Source of the DNA: Skeletonema tropicum
Taxonomy: Eukaryota > Bacillariophyta > Thalassiosirophyceae > Thalassiosirales > Thalassiosiraceae
Reading direction: 5' to 3'
DNA length: 64,000 bases
Assembly (NCBI GenBank): GCA_037178625.1
Contig: JAWZXG010000025.1
Span: 248,001 to 312,000, forward strand
Shown: piece by piece, positions 19,028 to 31,012 of the stretch
How positions within the stretch are numbered: position 1 is the stretch's first letter
How the letters are laid out: each line of letters opens with the position of its first letter
Position numbers and translations under genes: made by a program
Notes under the pieces: model-generated
What the model saw: the letters and a program-made list of their open reading frames with translations, nothing else
Database searches by the model: none
What the model was told of the DNA's origin: nothing

Positions 19028-22000
19028 ATGGAAAATAGTAACTTAAAAGTAAATAATGAATCTGATTCTTATGAACGTTCAGTTAAACGAAGGAAACCTA
19101 ATACTATCGATTTCGATTTGTATAACCTTGACCATTCGCCGATTAAAGGTGTCATACCCGATTGGAGCGGTGTAAAAGACATGCACGCATCGCTTCGTCA
19201 AAAAGTAATCAGGGGAAATGGACTTAAGACTGTTGTTGTCGCAGCGTCCCTGACCAAGAAGGGAAACCGTAACTCACGCCCCTTGGTTTTATTACTTGAC
19301 TCCGGTGCAGATGATGACATCATCTTTCTGCCCGATGAAGAAGTAAAGGCTTTTGACCCTATACCTCTAGCTCATCCAAATGTGTGGACTACGTCCAATG
19401 GCCAGTTCAACACAGGTGAAGTCGCAGAACTATCTTTCTTGCTTCCGGAGTATTCTCAAAGTAAGATTATGTCTTGTACTGCTGACATCAGACGCATCCA
19501 CAACAGGAGGAGCGTTCAATACGACGCCATTATTGGTGTTAAAACCCTTCATGCTTGGGGAGTTACTATGCATTTCAAAGAGAAAGTCCTTGAAATTGAT
19601 GGCATCTCCCGTCCTATGAAAAACAAGGACGAATTCAAAGATGAAAACGTCTTGATGAACATCTATAATGAAGCCCTAGAGCCTCAGTCAACTAAAGAGG
19701 AGACTGACAGAGCCGTCAAGATTTTGGATGCCAAGTATGAAGCCGCCGATCTTGAGAAGATCGTCGATGAAAATTGCTCTCATCTCTCCAGAATGCAGAG
19801 ACTTCAACTACTCAACTTACTCAAGAAACATGAGAAGATGTTTAGCGGATCTCTCGGTGAATGGAAAGGTGAGGAAGTCCATTTTGAGCTTAAGCCAGAT
19901 GTGAAACCGTTCCGTGGTAGACCGTTTGAAGTCCCACAGATACACAAAGCAACAATTATGAAAGAACTTCAACGCTTAATTGATATAGGAGTTCTGGAGC
20001 AGGTGCAACAAGCAGACTGGCTCAGTCCATCTTTTATTATTCCTAAGTCAGACGGCACAGTCCGCTTCCTCTCCGACTTCCGCCAGCTTAACAAAGCGCT
20101 AGTGCGACGCCCCTTCCCGCTTCCTAAGGTATCGGGTATGTTGCAACAGATGGAAGGCTTTACTTTTGCCTCAGCGATTGATCTCAATATGGGATATTAC
20201 CATTTGAAGCTTGATCTCGAGACGATGAAGATTTGCGCCATTGTATTTCCTTGGGGAATTTACAGGTACAAAAGACTTCCAATGGGAGTTGCTTGTAGCC
20301 CGGACATCTTCCAAAGTAAAATGAGTTCACTCTTTGCTGAGTTGGACTACGTGCAGGCTTACATTGATGATTTGCTCTGCCTATCCAAAGGAACCTTTGA
20401 AGACCACCTGGAGAAACTCGACGTGGTATTACAAAAATTAAGCGACGCTGGTCTGCAAGTCAACGCAGCCAAAAGTAAATTCGCAGCCGTAGAGATTGAT
20501 TACCTTGGGTATCATCTCACCAAACAAGGAATTGCACCACAACATTCCAAAGTCGCCGCTATCCTTGCTCTCAAACCACCTCGTAACGTGAAAGATCTTC
20601 GACGTTGCCTCGGTATTATTCAGTATTACCGTGACCTGTGGGTGTCAAGAACACAGCTCCTCGCTCCACTCACTGATCTAGTTGGAGAATGTGGAACCAC
20701 TAAACGCTCTACCAAAAAGAAGCCGCCGTGGCGGTGGGAGCAGGTTCATCAGGATGCTTTTGATGAGATCAAGAAGGTAATCGCCCGAGATGTTATCCTG
20801 GCCTACCCGAACTTCGGTGAAGAGTTCACTATCTTTACTGATGCTTCAACTCGCCAGCTTGGGGGAGTGATTACGCAAAATAACCGTCCCATTGCCTTTT
20901 TCAGCCGGAAGTTAACTGCCGCGCAAATGAAGTACACTGTGACGGAACTTGAATTGCTTTCTATCGTCGAACTCTTGAAAGAATTCAAAGGTATGCTGCT
21001 TGGACAGAAGCTGGTGATTTATACAGATCATCAGAATCTCGTTCGAGATAGCTTAGGCAGCACCTCGTCTGACAGAGTGCAGAGATGGAATCTACTCCTC
21101 AATGAGTATGGAGCCGACATTAGGTACATCAAGGGTGTTGATAATACCGTTGCTGATGCCATTAGTCGATTAGATTATTGCCCAAAAAGAAGCAACCCTC
21201 ATCCAGAAGACGAACTCGACAGCAAAGGGAACTTCAGGTCAGAATATTCTCACCGCAAGTGGAATAAGCTGGTCTCTCTCTTCTCTCATTATCAAAACGA
21301 TGATGAGTGTGTTCTGGATAGAGAAGATGTGATAGAGCCAAAGGATTGCATGTCACATGTGTTTGCAAATTCAGCAGCCGATGACGAGGAAATTTACCCA
21401 GTCACGACCGTCAAGGAGATAGCAGATGCCCAACGGGAAGATCCAAAGATGAAGCACATTTTCGAACGGCCTGGTGCCGACAGTCGTAATCAGAAGATGA
21501 TAATAGACGACACTGTTGTCTTGGTTCGAAAGGACAGACCTTCGGCTCGTCCGAAGCTCATCATCCCTGAGAAGCTGCAATCTAAAGTTCTTATGTGGTA
21601 TCACCACTATCTGCAACATCCTGGTACTGACCGTATGGAAGGTACTATCGGCGCCGTCATGTATTGGCGTGGCATGAGTGCACAAATCCGTAGATTGTGT
21701 AAATATTGTCCCAGGTGTCAGAAATCTAAGGCACGCAAGCGTAAGTACGGTCAACTTCCTCCTAAGGATGCGATCGTTGTTCCATGGCAGACGCTCCATT
21801 GCGATTTAATCGGTCCAACAACAATCAAATCAAAAGATGGAACTGAAATGGATTTCATGTGTTTAACCATGATTGACGCTGCTACTGGATGGTTCGAAAT
21901 AGTCGAACTCCCTAATAGGATGATCGAGAAGAAATGTCCTCGGACAGGAAAAACTGTCGAAGTAGAAATCATTGATAAAACTTCCGCTACAGTTTCCCAC

Positions 22001-22105
22001 CTCTTGAATAAGTGCTGGTTAAGTCGTTATCCGCGCCCGAAGTATTTGGTGTGTGATAATGGTTCTGAATTCGAACTGCATCTGAAGGATCTGTGTGAAC
22101 AGTAT
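19028..22105 (+). CDS. pol: Gypsy-2 Pol, interrupted in integrase
   Basis: Domain order is protease, RT, RNase H, integrase, as in Ty3/gypsy. The aspartic protease has DSGADDD near residue 90. RT has the catalytic YIDD near residue 443. RNase H has FTDAS near 600. The integrase zinc-binding HHCC lies at about residues 859-903, with the first Asp in HCDLIGP (924) and the second in CDNGSEF (1009). The frame is intact until 22105, where insert A enters; the 49 codons read beyond, to 22252, are insert sequence. The rest of integrase is at 26268-26311 and 37292-37796. Apart from the nested insertions no lesion was seen. Confidence 0.93.
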
Positions 22106-25100
22106 GAAATGGTGCGCGCGGCGATTTGTGACTGCATGTTGTGTGTGGTGTGTAGTGCGGCGCGGGCCCTCGGGGCCTGTTTTTTTTTTGCAATGTACCC
22201 GTCTATAAATTTGCTCTGCAATGCTTGTTTTTGTAACATAAATGTGTCATGATGTCAAAATTATTCTGTGGATTTCGTGTTGGATTTTTTTTTGCAATGT
22301 ATCCGTCTATAAAGTTGCTCTGCAATGCTTGTTTAATAACATTCTTATAACAGAAACGTTTTATAGTACATACTCACTTACTTACTTAGAGCCGTTCCAA
22401 GCAAAATTGCATCGTAGATGCATAAGATTTTGATAGCAGCTAACAAAAAAGTGCAGCGCGCTGTCCGAGCAACCTGGAGCGCAACTGCATGCATGCATGT
22501 TTTTTCGTTCGACAGTCAGTATCTAACATGATAGCCGCTACTCTCATAGCCACCACGTTGCACAAACCCTACCAATAGTAATATCCAGTGAACTATATCG
22601 CAGACAACACCCTTTGCAACTATTCAGCCGCAGGGTTTTATTATTACAACTGTCTACACCGCATAAATAAATGACTAATACATGCTACATAAATGTCATT
22701 TCTGTCTATGATGTTGCTATTTTTATCCAGCCTATTGCAATATTATGGACAATAAATAGCCGACACTTCTTATATATAATAATGTTGATGAGTTGCGGTC
22801 TTTAGAGCCGCTCGATCCGCCGTCTACAGGCTTATTGTTGTGTTAGAGTGTCAAATTATTTATGCAATTTTGTGCACATCTTGTGTCCTTGGTATTTTGG
22901 AGGTGTGGGGGGGCTTTAATGGTCATTCCGAGCAACCAGAATCTCACTTCATATTACCATCGGCGATGGGTAGCGGAGGGGTAGTGCCTATAGATGTTTA
23001 TCATCTTCGATGGGTGCAGGGAAGGTGGTTGTTTTCATTTCAAATCTCAATGAAGTGGATTGCAATGATATTATCTCCACCCCTACAGCAGCCGAAACGC
23101 CACACTGCTGCGAAAAAATCGCCATAATGTCGTTTAAGGGATGGGCCATCGATACCTTATGAAATATACTCATGGACTGAGATAGGCGGCCATACTAGGG
23201 GTGCCATTGTAGGCCATTGTGGTGGCATCTTTTTCTCTTTTTCTGCACGATCATCGATCATGCAAAAACCGAGTTACCGATCGCGTTTGACAGTACTTTA
23301 TATCGATCGCGTTTTACATATTCTCAAATATATGACGTCACTTGTTCCTCTCCTAACTTCAACGTGTCAGCTTCTCTGCTGGCAGGAAGAACATGTCGCC
23401 ATCCGTGACTTTTCCGCGCAGCCACTCATCGACTATCATGCTACGGAACACCACATGCAATTAGAAGAGTGCATAAATGATAATGAGTGGCTTGCGTATG
23501 ACATTCCTCGCACGCAAATCAATATCTTAAATATGTGACCATTACGGACCGGCATAACCAAACCACGAACAAAATTGACCGTATAAAATATGCACACTTC
23601 AAGAGAGAAAGCGCAGCAACAGCAACCATCCTCTTCCGACGTGAACAGCAAGAGCGCTCGGAAGGGTGTTAGATGCTCATTTCTGTCTATTCGTCAAATA
23701 ATTTACAACGTCCAATGGCCGAAAGTGCGTGTAGGCGATCATATCTTCCGCGAAATAGTAGAATTACAATCATCGCGCAATCCATGCTTCGAACACTCTA
23801 CTGATCCACATACTCTTCTGAGGCTTGTTCTTTCCTCTTGCAATATGCGTGAACTAAAACATGTATTGTCTGAGCTAGGATGCGTAATGGATCTATATCG
23901 CACCAGACAGGAACAATTATCTATCGCTTACAATGTCATTTCCAATCGCAACGTTACCTGTAACGGTTCAAGCTCGGCTCAGTTCTACAAATCGGATGCA
24001 GAAAGCAAAGCTGGAATAATGAATTATGGCCGTTGTGTAAATAACAGTCATAACTTGCAGTCGTTGGCTGCTCCAGAGTGTTCCAGCGTATTGTCTAATG
24101 GGTAAGTCCGAAAGTGTATTGTTAAGATGAGCTGAAATTGGAAGAAGCGTCTTATGTGATTCAGAATTTCATGTATAAGCGAAACGCTTAACACTGCGTA
24201 AAACATTACGTAGATTGATCGTACGAACATAGAAAGGATCGCTCATTCATCTACATTTAAGTCGCTTTTTGCTGTGTGGTATTAACCTTCCATAGAGTTC
24301 ATGCCAAAAATAAAATTGTGATGTATGCAAATTTATTTTAAACTTGAACTGGTATTGTTTCTCCCATATGAATGTCGTCATGTCAAAAACTAATCACTTA
24401 TCCTTACTTATCCCTATTTTCATTTACTTCAGCAATGGCGGTGTGACAGCGGGCAACAAAAAAGATGTTGTCGACAACAACAAGAACGAGCATGATATAC
24501 CTCTTCTGCAGACAAAGCAAGGCGATTGCATCTCTCCCGCTCATGTTAGATGCACTAACTTTGAGCAGGCAGAAGCATTTGATGCATCATGCAAATCATG
24601 GAGATCATGCGATAATAATAATGATTATGACGATGTCGAGCAGGCGAGTTCTTTGTTAAAGTTAAAGCAATCATCAAAAAATTATGACATCGAACAGCAG
24701 TGCCCTAAAGAGAGCAATGGTAGTGCCGCAACTCCAGTGAATACTCATCATCCGTCTGAAACGGACATACCAGCGTCTACTCCTTCTGGTGAGGAGTCAG
24801 CAGTTGACCCAACTAATCTTCCGGCGTTGCTGTATCATGCTGGGGAACAACCTGCTACTGTTCGCGCATATCGCCGCTGCTCAGAAGATCACAGTCTTGT
24901 GGGCCGCCAAACCATTCGCGATCATTTATATGATTCTCTGTCTACCAGTAGACTTCCGCGCAGCTGTCTCGACCGCCTGTTTCATGAGTCTTCTGGTTCT
25001 ACCGTGAAGGATTATCCGTGTCGTAATGCTACTTCGGTTGCTAGACTGTCAGGAGAACGTGATAATGATGGCACCAATATGGGTGTTGGTAATGTTGATA

Positions 25101-26267
25101 ACGCCCCCTTGGAAGCAGACGATGCTGGTGTATTTCGTAGCAATAATGGCAATGCAGCTCGGCCAGTTGGAGTTGGAGAAATTCCACAGAACACAAAAGC
25201 GTCTGGAACTATTGGATCTATGTTGGGAGAGCTGTCGGAAAAGGTCATTCCAGTTCCAGTTGTGACACCTGTAAAAGATACAACATCGTCCATTGCTAGA
25301 CAAGGTGAGTTATTATACTTGTACGAGTGTCACTGGTACGGTGTACGATTCTGAAAATAAATTTGTCCTCACGACAAAAATATTTTGAGGTCCGATACTT
25401 CACTTCATCGCTGACATTTTTGGTCTTTTCCCAATGTTACTTCCAGCTCCGAATATATCGTTAAAACATATAATATTCTTTGTGACAACCTGGCTTCAAA
25501 AAGTCCTATGTGTCAAGCAAGTCCGACACAAAGGCATACCTCTGAAGGAGATCAAGAAGCAAAGTATGGTCGCTGAACAAAATTTGGTAGACGGTCATCG
25601 CGAGACGAAGCTTCGTTTCATTCCGAAACATAAATCACAGGAACTTGATGACATAATCGTGTTAGTGACACTTGGCAACATAATGGACTTACAGAAACAC
25701 TCCTTAGACAGTCCTGTTTGCCACACCATTTGCGACAGCTTGGTCAGTTCAGGTATATCATCCCTGGAGAGAAGTTCTTTTCCAATGCAATATTCACAAC
25801 TTGCATGGAAAATAAATTTGTCTTGAAGACAAATTTATTTTCAATCGCGGCAACATGACAAATTAACGACAATCAATAAAGGATACAACAAAGGGAGAAT
25901 ATTTCTCGTGATGAAGAAACATGTCACCTATAATGACAATGTACCTGTATTTCTTTCTGCAAATGACGGTATCCTCGACAGATGTAGCCAATCAATTTCT
26001 GTAAAAAGCACCTTTAAGCCAGGTACTTCTCGCTTTCTACGTAGGAACAAGTACAAATCCTACAGCGGTATGGTCTACAGAGCCTCTACGTGTCCACCAG
26101 GTAAACTTTCTCACTAAATAGCTACTATACTGATTCCTACCAAGATCCCTGTAGAAAAAAGTTTGGAAAAAAATGGAGAATTTGTGACCATAAGGGGTTG
26201 GGCACCTCCCGGCCCCGTTATCGACACTTCACTGCGCTTGTTTCGACCCGGGGCCCCGAGGGCCGAT
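22106..26267 (+). mobile_element. Insert A: Helitron-like element HL-4 carrying a spliced gene
   Basis: Comparison with Gypsy-1 gives the exact empty site: GAACAGTAT then CAGATTGG, with no duplicated bases. The left part shares GGGCCCTCGGGGCCTG and two tandem copies of a motif with core ATAAAGTTGCTCTGCAATG with HL-1 and HL-3, but it lacks their first 16 bp. The right 400 bp are homologous to the right ends of HL-2 and HL-3 and finish CCCCGAGGGCCGAT. Insertion without duplication fits a rolling-circle element. No Rep or helicase was found inside it. Confidence 0.7.
23590..25826 (+). CDS. Three-exon unknown gene carried by insert A (about 587 aa)
   Basis: Exons 23590-24101, 24433-25304 and 25447-25826 join in frame (1764 nt), with GTAAGT and GTGAGT donors and TTCAG and TCCAG acceptors; the introns are 331 and 142 bp. 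No stop is met until 25824-25826. Exon 1 has a Gln run and a Cys/His-containing region, and exon 2 is acidic, Asn- and Ser-rich and probably disordered. Exon 3 has one hydrophobic stretch (HIIFFVTTWL) and a basic segment. I recognise no family. A TATAAAAT sequence lies just before the ATG. It could be a captured host gene or an element-encoded accessory protein; earlier exons near 23260-23538 are possible. Confidence 0.55.
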
Positions 26268-26311
26268 CAGATTGGACGTAAGCCGACTACCAGTAAGAAT
26301 CCGCAAGCTAA
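26268..26311 (+). pseudogene. Gypsy-2 integrase sliver between inserts A and B
   Basis: 44 bp that match 3459-3502 of Gypsy-1 (QIGRKPTTSKNPQAN). They are stranded between the two insertions and prove that inserts A and B are separate events. Confidence 0.9.
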
Positions 26312-27060
26312 GTGCTCCTGACAGTACCTCAAGTCTCATCCTCCTCACGTTGCCTTGGCTGTTGGCTTGCAATAGCACATGTCACTACTGCTGTGGAAGT
26401 AGATGCCCATGTTGAAGCAATTGTCGTTTACATGGCTCAGTACCTCAAGTCTCGTCTCCCTCACTGGCTGATGATGGCATTCAATTGAAGTACACACCTC
26501 TACTGTGGAAGCCGATTGTTCAAATACATGTCATTAGTACTCGTCTACTTGGCTCTTGCTGTTCGAGTCTCCTCAGTTGTATGGTGGTGGGAGCAGAAGC
26601 ACTTCCCTTGCAGTACCTCAAGTTGCCTTGGCTGGTGGCTTGCGATAGCACATGTCTCTACTGTGGAAGCGGATGCTTATACTCGTCGACTTGGCTCTTG
26701 CTCTTCAGTCGTGCAATGGTGGGAGCAGCAGCACTCCCCTTGCATACTTCAAGTCTCATTCTTTGGCTGGTTGCTTTCGATGTCGCATGTCTCCACTGTG
26801 GAAGCGGATTGGGATTGTTCTTCGCGGACACATACCTCATACCTTGTCGGATTCCTCCAGGTATGCTTTTGTGGCAGTAGCACTTCCCTGACCGACAGTA
26901 CCTCAAGCTCATCCTCCTATTTAGCAGACGACATTAAACTGAACACTCTGTCTGTTGGAGTCTCTTCAGTCCAATTGTTGTCAAGTGGGAGTTGCGCATC
27001 TCTGCCAGTACTTCAAGTTGAGCTGAGTGCATCTGACTCTTGGTTCGATTTCTAACATTC
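26312..27060 (+). repeat. Diverged repeats with core CAG-TACCTCAAG
   Basis: The motif CAGTACCTCAAG or CAGTACTTCAAG recurs in this block and again at about 35813, 36060 and 36275. Longer units of about 150 bp share GGTGGGAGCAGCAGCACTTCCCTTGC-like and TCTCCACTGTGGAAG-like stretches. Overlapping open frames exist in two phases but show no protein-like conservation. Confidence 0.6.
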
Positions 27061-27084
27061 TCACTAACTACTTCCGTTTACGTT

Positions 27085-27325
27085 CTTCTTCATAGCTGAA
27101 ACTGACAAACTGACATTATCTTGGCTTTACACAGGAATAAAGAGGTGAGTCTGTCGCACTGCCTCTCATTGAAGATTCTTTCGCAACCAACATCATTTGC
27201 TAAAGTACTTCCTTTTATGACTTTCTTCTTTGTAGCTGAGTGCAACTGACATCCTCTTGGCTTGGTGCAGGAATATAGAGGTGAGACTTTGTGGCTGTCT
27301 CTTGTAAACTCTTTCTTCACATACA
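27085..27325 (+). repeat. Splice-site-like repeat units, left block
   Basis: Two units. Each has a pyrimidine-rich run ending TTCATAG or TTTGTAG, about 45 bp beginning CTGA, then CAG-GAATAAAGAG-GTGAGT (27135-27144) or CAG-GAATATAGAG-GTGAGA (27271-27280). They read like tiny exons bounded by good acceptors and donors. The same array continues at 36310-36770 beyond copia-2. Confidence 0.6.
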
Positions 27326-27330
27326 GATAC

Positions 27331-28213
27331 TGTCAACTTATGTAAGAAAGCAAAAAAAAAAAAAAAAATTAACGGAAATCTTAAAGTACGTCATGGTTGG
27401 CCCTCCAGGGGCGAAATTATCTACAATTATCTAGAGCAATGTCACAAGTTACTACCCTTCGAGTGTAATTAAGCAAATAACCAACAGTTTTTCCATCACC
27501 CCGGAATTAGCAAAGAGGCAGTGATATGAAATTCCAAACCAAGTAATGGTCTTTTTTCCCAGATCGCACTCCGAGCTGCGACACCTCAAACAGCCAGGAT
27601 TTGGCACGGGGGAGACTCGAACCCAAGACCCCGAACCAGAAGAGAGGCGGTGATACCACTACACCACACCACCCCCAACTTATGTAAGAAAGCAGATGAG
27701 CGCAACCGCAATCGTACCAGTATGTCATCAATGGTACACTACTTATGGATATTGAAGATACTCATATCCCGATTAATGGGAATCGTCCCATTTATCTACC
27801 GCAAGTTGAACGTCGAATCTTCCGCGATCGTCGGTTCAGCAGAACTTATTTTCCCGCCATATCTTTACACAAGATACTAAAGCCAACTCGCTTTATGGCG
27901 CTCACAACACAATCAATAATAAGAATAATGAAATAGTAATAACTACGTTGGAATACATCCGCTGCCTCAAGGCACACTGTACTACATCAATACTTCGATA
28001 GTCGAGTAGGACGCACAACAGCAGAGCTTCAGTGCTTCGTGTCCGGCTTAAGATAGAATTAGACGTCTCAACACTGCCTTCGTTTCCTGGTACTCTACGA
28101 TCCTCCTCACAAGTCCACCGATCTCGCTCCGATCCGTGTATCCGCCTGAATGTTCGCTTAGATTATCCCGACTCTGTTTGACGGTCTTATGACAGATAAT
28201 TCTCAACTTGAGA
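27331..28213 (+). repeat. Copia-2 5' LTR, interrupted by SINE
   Basis: LTR sequence is 27331-27351 and 27694-28213; the SINE and its 17-bp duplication account for the rest. Apart from one 3-bp indel it matches 35163-35706 closely. Confidence 0.88.
27352..27676 (-). mobile_element. tRNA-derived SINE, second copy, TSD 17 bp
   Basis: Same family as 15637-15960. The exact 17-bp duplication AACTTATGTAAGAAAGC lies at 27335-27351 and 27677-27693. The poly(A) run is at the 27352 side, so the element is on the minus strand. A and B boxes are intact. The long duplication and poly(A) tail indicate LINE-type retrotransposition. Confidence 0.95.
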
Positions 28214-28439
28214 GATTATCAGTTCTCGTGCTTTAACAATAGCTTCAGATACACCGAAGAATTATCTGTCAAGCCTTTAGTTGTTGAGTCTTATGAGAAA
28301 ATCCAACTCTCCCTGATATAAGTGGACTTCCGTTTTGCTAGGCAAACACCTTGCTTAATAGACCTTCCTTTCATACCAAGTGGACACCCGTGATAGCTGA
28401 CAAAACAGCATAACATCTTTATCTGACGCCAATATCATC

Positions 28440-29583
28440 ATGCAGGAGGATCAACTTTCTTCTTCACGTGGCGATGTTACTGCCGATGAGGGTTTTGTAG
28501 ACGCTTCTTTAGAGACCAGTGATGGTAGTCGAGATGCTAATATGGAATCTGATGTATTTCGCAGAGGAAGGTGGCGGAGACCCTTATCCGAGTTTTTGGA
28601 TTTACATCAAGTCCTGTTTTCTACTGAAGGCATCATATCTACACGTTCGTGGATTTACGTGTCTTGTGAAGAAGTGGATATCTACCATGTGGTGGGCCAT
28701 CCTTCGTTAGTAATGGGTCTCTCCTTATTAGGAAGTCAAGAGGATAAATGGTGGATTGTCACTGTGTACAGGCCTTTGCCCGCACTTAACCCGGCATCTC
28801 TCCTCTCGATTCGATCGGTGCTTCGTCTAGATGTGAGCTTAGGAACCAGACACTATATTCTCGACACTTCTACATTGGGTGGAGACAAATTGATCGCAGT
28901 TATTATTCTTCGCATCATGGATCCTTCGGAATTCAGTACTTTGGTAACTCCTTCTGGTGTTAATACCAACATATATCCATCTATGGATACACGTCCTATC
29001 GGTGTTATAGCTTGTCTTCGACAACATGACATCAGCGCCCTTTTGATGACCCTATTCTGGAAACTCGATATTCAGTTCCTGGGCACAAGTTCTATCAAGC
29101 GACAGCATATCGATGTTGTTATCTTTGGTGAACATCGTCACATCGCAGATCATCTACTCGATGGTACTCATGACTTCCTAGTTGTGAATAGAGGAGTGAT
29201 GTTTTTCAGTAGTGAGGGACTCATACTTGCAAATTATCTCTTGAGACTATGGGGAGTAATGGTAATCTTTAGTGTCGACTTTATCTGGTTGCACGATCTT
29301 TCGCAAGGGACACAACATGTTCGATACTATAATCAACTTGTGACCAAGATTCATGTTGCGTGGGGAGATGTTTTGCAATCGACGTATGCATTACTCGGGA
29401 GAACGGAGACACTCTTGACATCTACTACAAGCATCGATGTCTTTCAAGACGAATCCAGTGGTGTTATTATCACTCACAAGTCCCAGAAGATTGATCGTTG
29501 CATGATACTTGCTCACAGTTGTCACAACTCCGATCACACATCCAACAAGATCTTGTTTATTACCATCGCTTGGTCTGTACTTG
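28440..29583 (+). CDS. Copia-2 polyprotein-like frame, 5' segment
   Basis: 381 codons from ATG 28440, open up to the HL-3 insertion. After removal of HL-3 with one copy of TACTTG the frame continues at 33506 in phase, so it was one frame of roughly 1000 codons. The acidic N-terminus is unrecognised. Residues near 29090-29270 (FLGTSS..., VVIFGEHRHIADH..., LILANYLLRLWGV) align loosely with copia RNase H (LGVP..., FGDNESVV..., NPADILSKHWG), but with the key Asp of GDN replaced. Confidence 0.4.
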
Positions 29584-29654
29584 AATAAACAGGGGCGCGC
29601 AGAATGGTGCAATAGTGGTGGCGTGCAGCGGTGTATGTGGCGGGTTCAGCGCGG

Positions 29655-29667
29655 GCCCTCGGGGCCT
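29655..29667 (+). repeat. Subterminal GC hairpin of HL-3 left end
   Basis: GGCCCTCGGGGCC is the inverse complement of GGCCCCGAGGGCC at 33484-33496. Each end can fold on itself, and the two ends can pair with one another. Confidence 0.7.
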
Positions 29668-31012
29668 GTAAAGTATTGTGTCGTCATCTTGCTGTTGGCC
29701 ATTTGCTGTGTGGCTTGTCAGTAGTCTTTATACAACGGAATTCGGCTATAAAGTTGCTCTGCAATGACGTTGGCCTTAATTGGTATAATTGTGCTGTGCA
29801 CAATTTTACCAATTAGTCTCTTTACAATAGAATACGGCTATAAAGTTGCTCTGCAATGACGTTGTCAATCTTTATCAATGTGAAAAGAAATGTCTTGAAT
29901 GCAATAAGCCACGAAGTCCTTATTACAAGCTAGGAGTTTTTCCAGATGATGGTAGTAAGCAATATAACCGAACTCTTTATGATTCATTAATTACGAGTTT
30001 CGGTGGAGCTTAGCCACCTTCATCAGCGGTTCTAATTGCGTGGAGACAGGCCACAAAAAATTTGAATCAAAAGGTCTCAAGAATGAGAAAAGGCGTGGTA
30101 GCTGTCATTGTTCTAACGGTCGTAAGTTTTGTTGGCGTTTCGTGGGCGTGGGCCAGCGTACAAGGCATATCTTTTCCATCGGGGAGATCCAAAGTAGCGT
30201 AGCTACGTGCTTTGCTCTGAATTACTTCCGGAACTTCAACTTGAAGTGTTGGGATTTTCCCCCCTCCCATCCCCGCTGAAATGCCCATTTTGATTGTCAT
30301 TTAGATGCTATATCTTATGATTTAGATCTAAAAATCGCTTGATTTGTGCTAAAAAGGACTTTTCCAGGCTAATTAAGTCAGATTGTCGATGAGCTTCTTC
30401 GTTCTTTCCGGTGTGCATCCCCGTCACCCTCTATTTTCTTAATTTTTTCTCTGAGTGACGTGGTAAACTTCGTTACTTAAGGAATTAGTACACTTGATTC
30501 CAATCGTCTTACGTCACAAAGCACCAGAAGTCAGGTGTTGGCAAAATCCAATGAACAAAAAAGTATTTAAGTTCATGCAGCAAGTACTCAGGTCGACATT
30601 GGCTCAATTACATTATCTGCCGAGTCGTCTATTGATGCAAGTCTAAATAGACGCCGACGTTGGTTGCCGACGTGTTTGCATTTGAATAACTGCCGATCTT
30701 TGGCCACGTACTGATCAATACGTCAGTTCTTAACTCCACGTCGACGTCTTGTGTTGAGCTGAATCTTTTTGTCGACGTGTTGTCGATGTGTTGAACCACA
30801 AGATCTTGTGTTGCCGACGTAGCTTACGAAGGAACTCGTTTACTTCATGACGTGGTTGGTTATTGATTGCATTGTTCTCTGCTGATTATTGCGCTGGTGC
30901 GTTGGCGGCGGTTATGTAGGCAGTTTGTACGTTGTCGAGCCGTTCAACAGCTCTCATAAATTATGCATTGCATCATTTACATCATCACATTTCTACATTG
31001 TCCGAATAAATA

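Noticed and set aside
22106..22252. C-terminal 49 codons of the Gypsy-2 pol frame
   Set aside because: Comparison with Gypsy-1 shows these codons belong to the left end of insert A, not to integrase.
26485..27055. Two overlapping Leu/Ser-rich ORFs of 131 and 179 codons
   Set aside because: They arise from the tandem repeats of insert B, are open in two frames at once and show no protein-like features.
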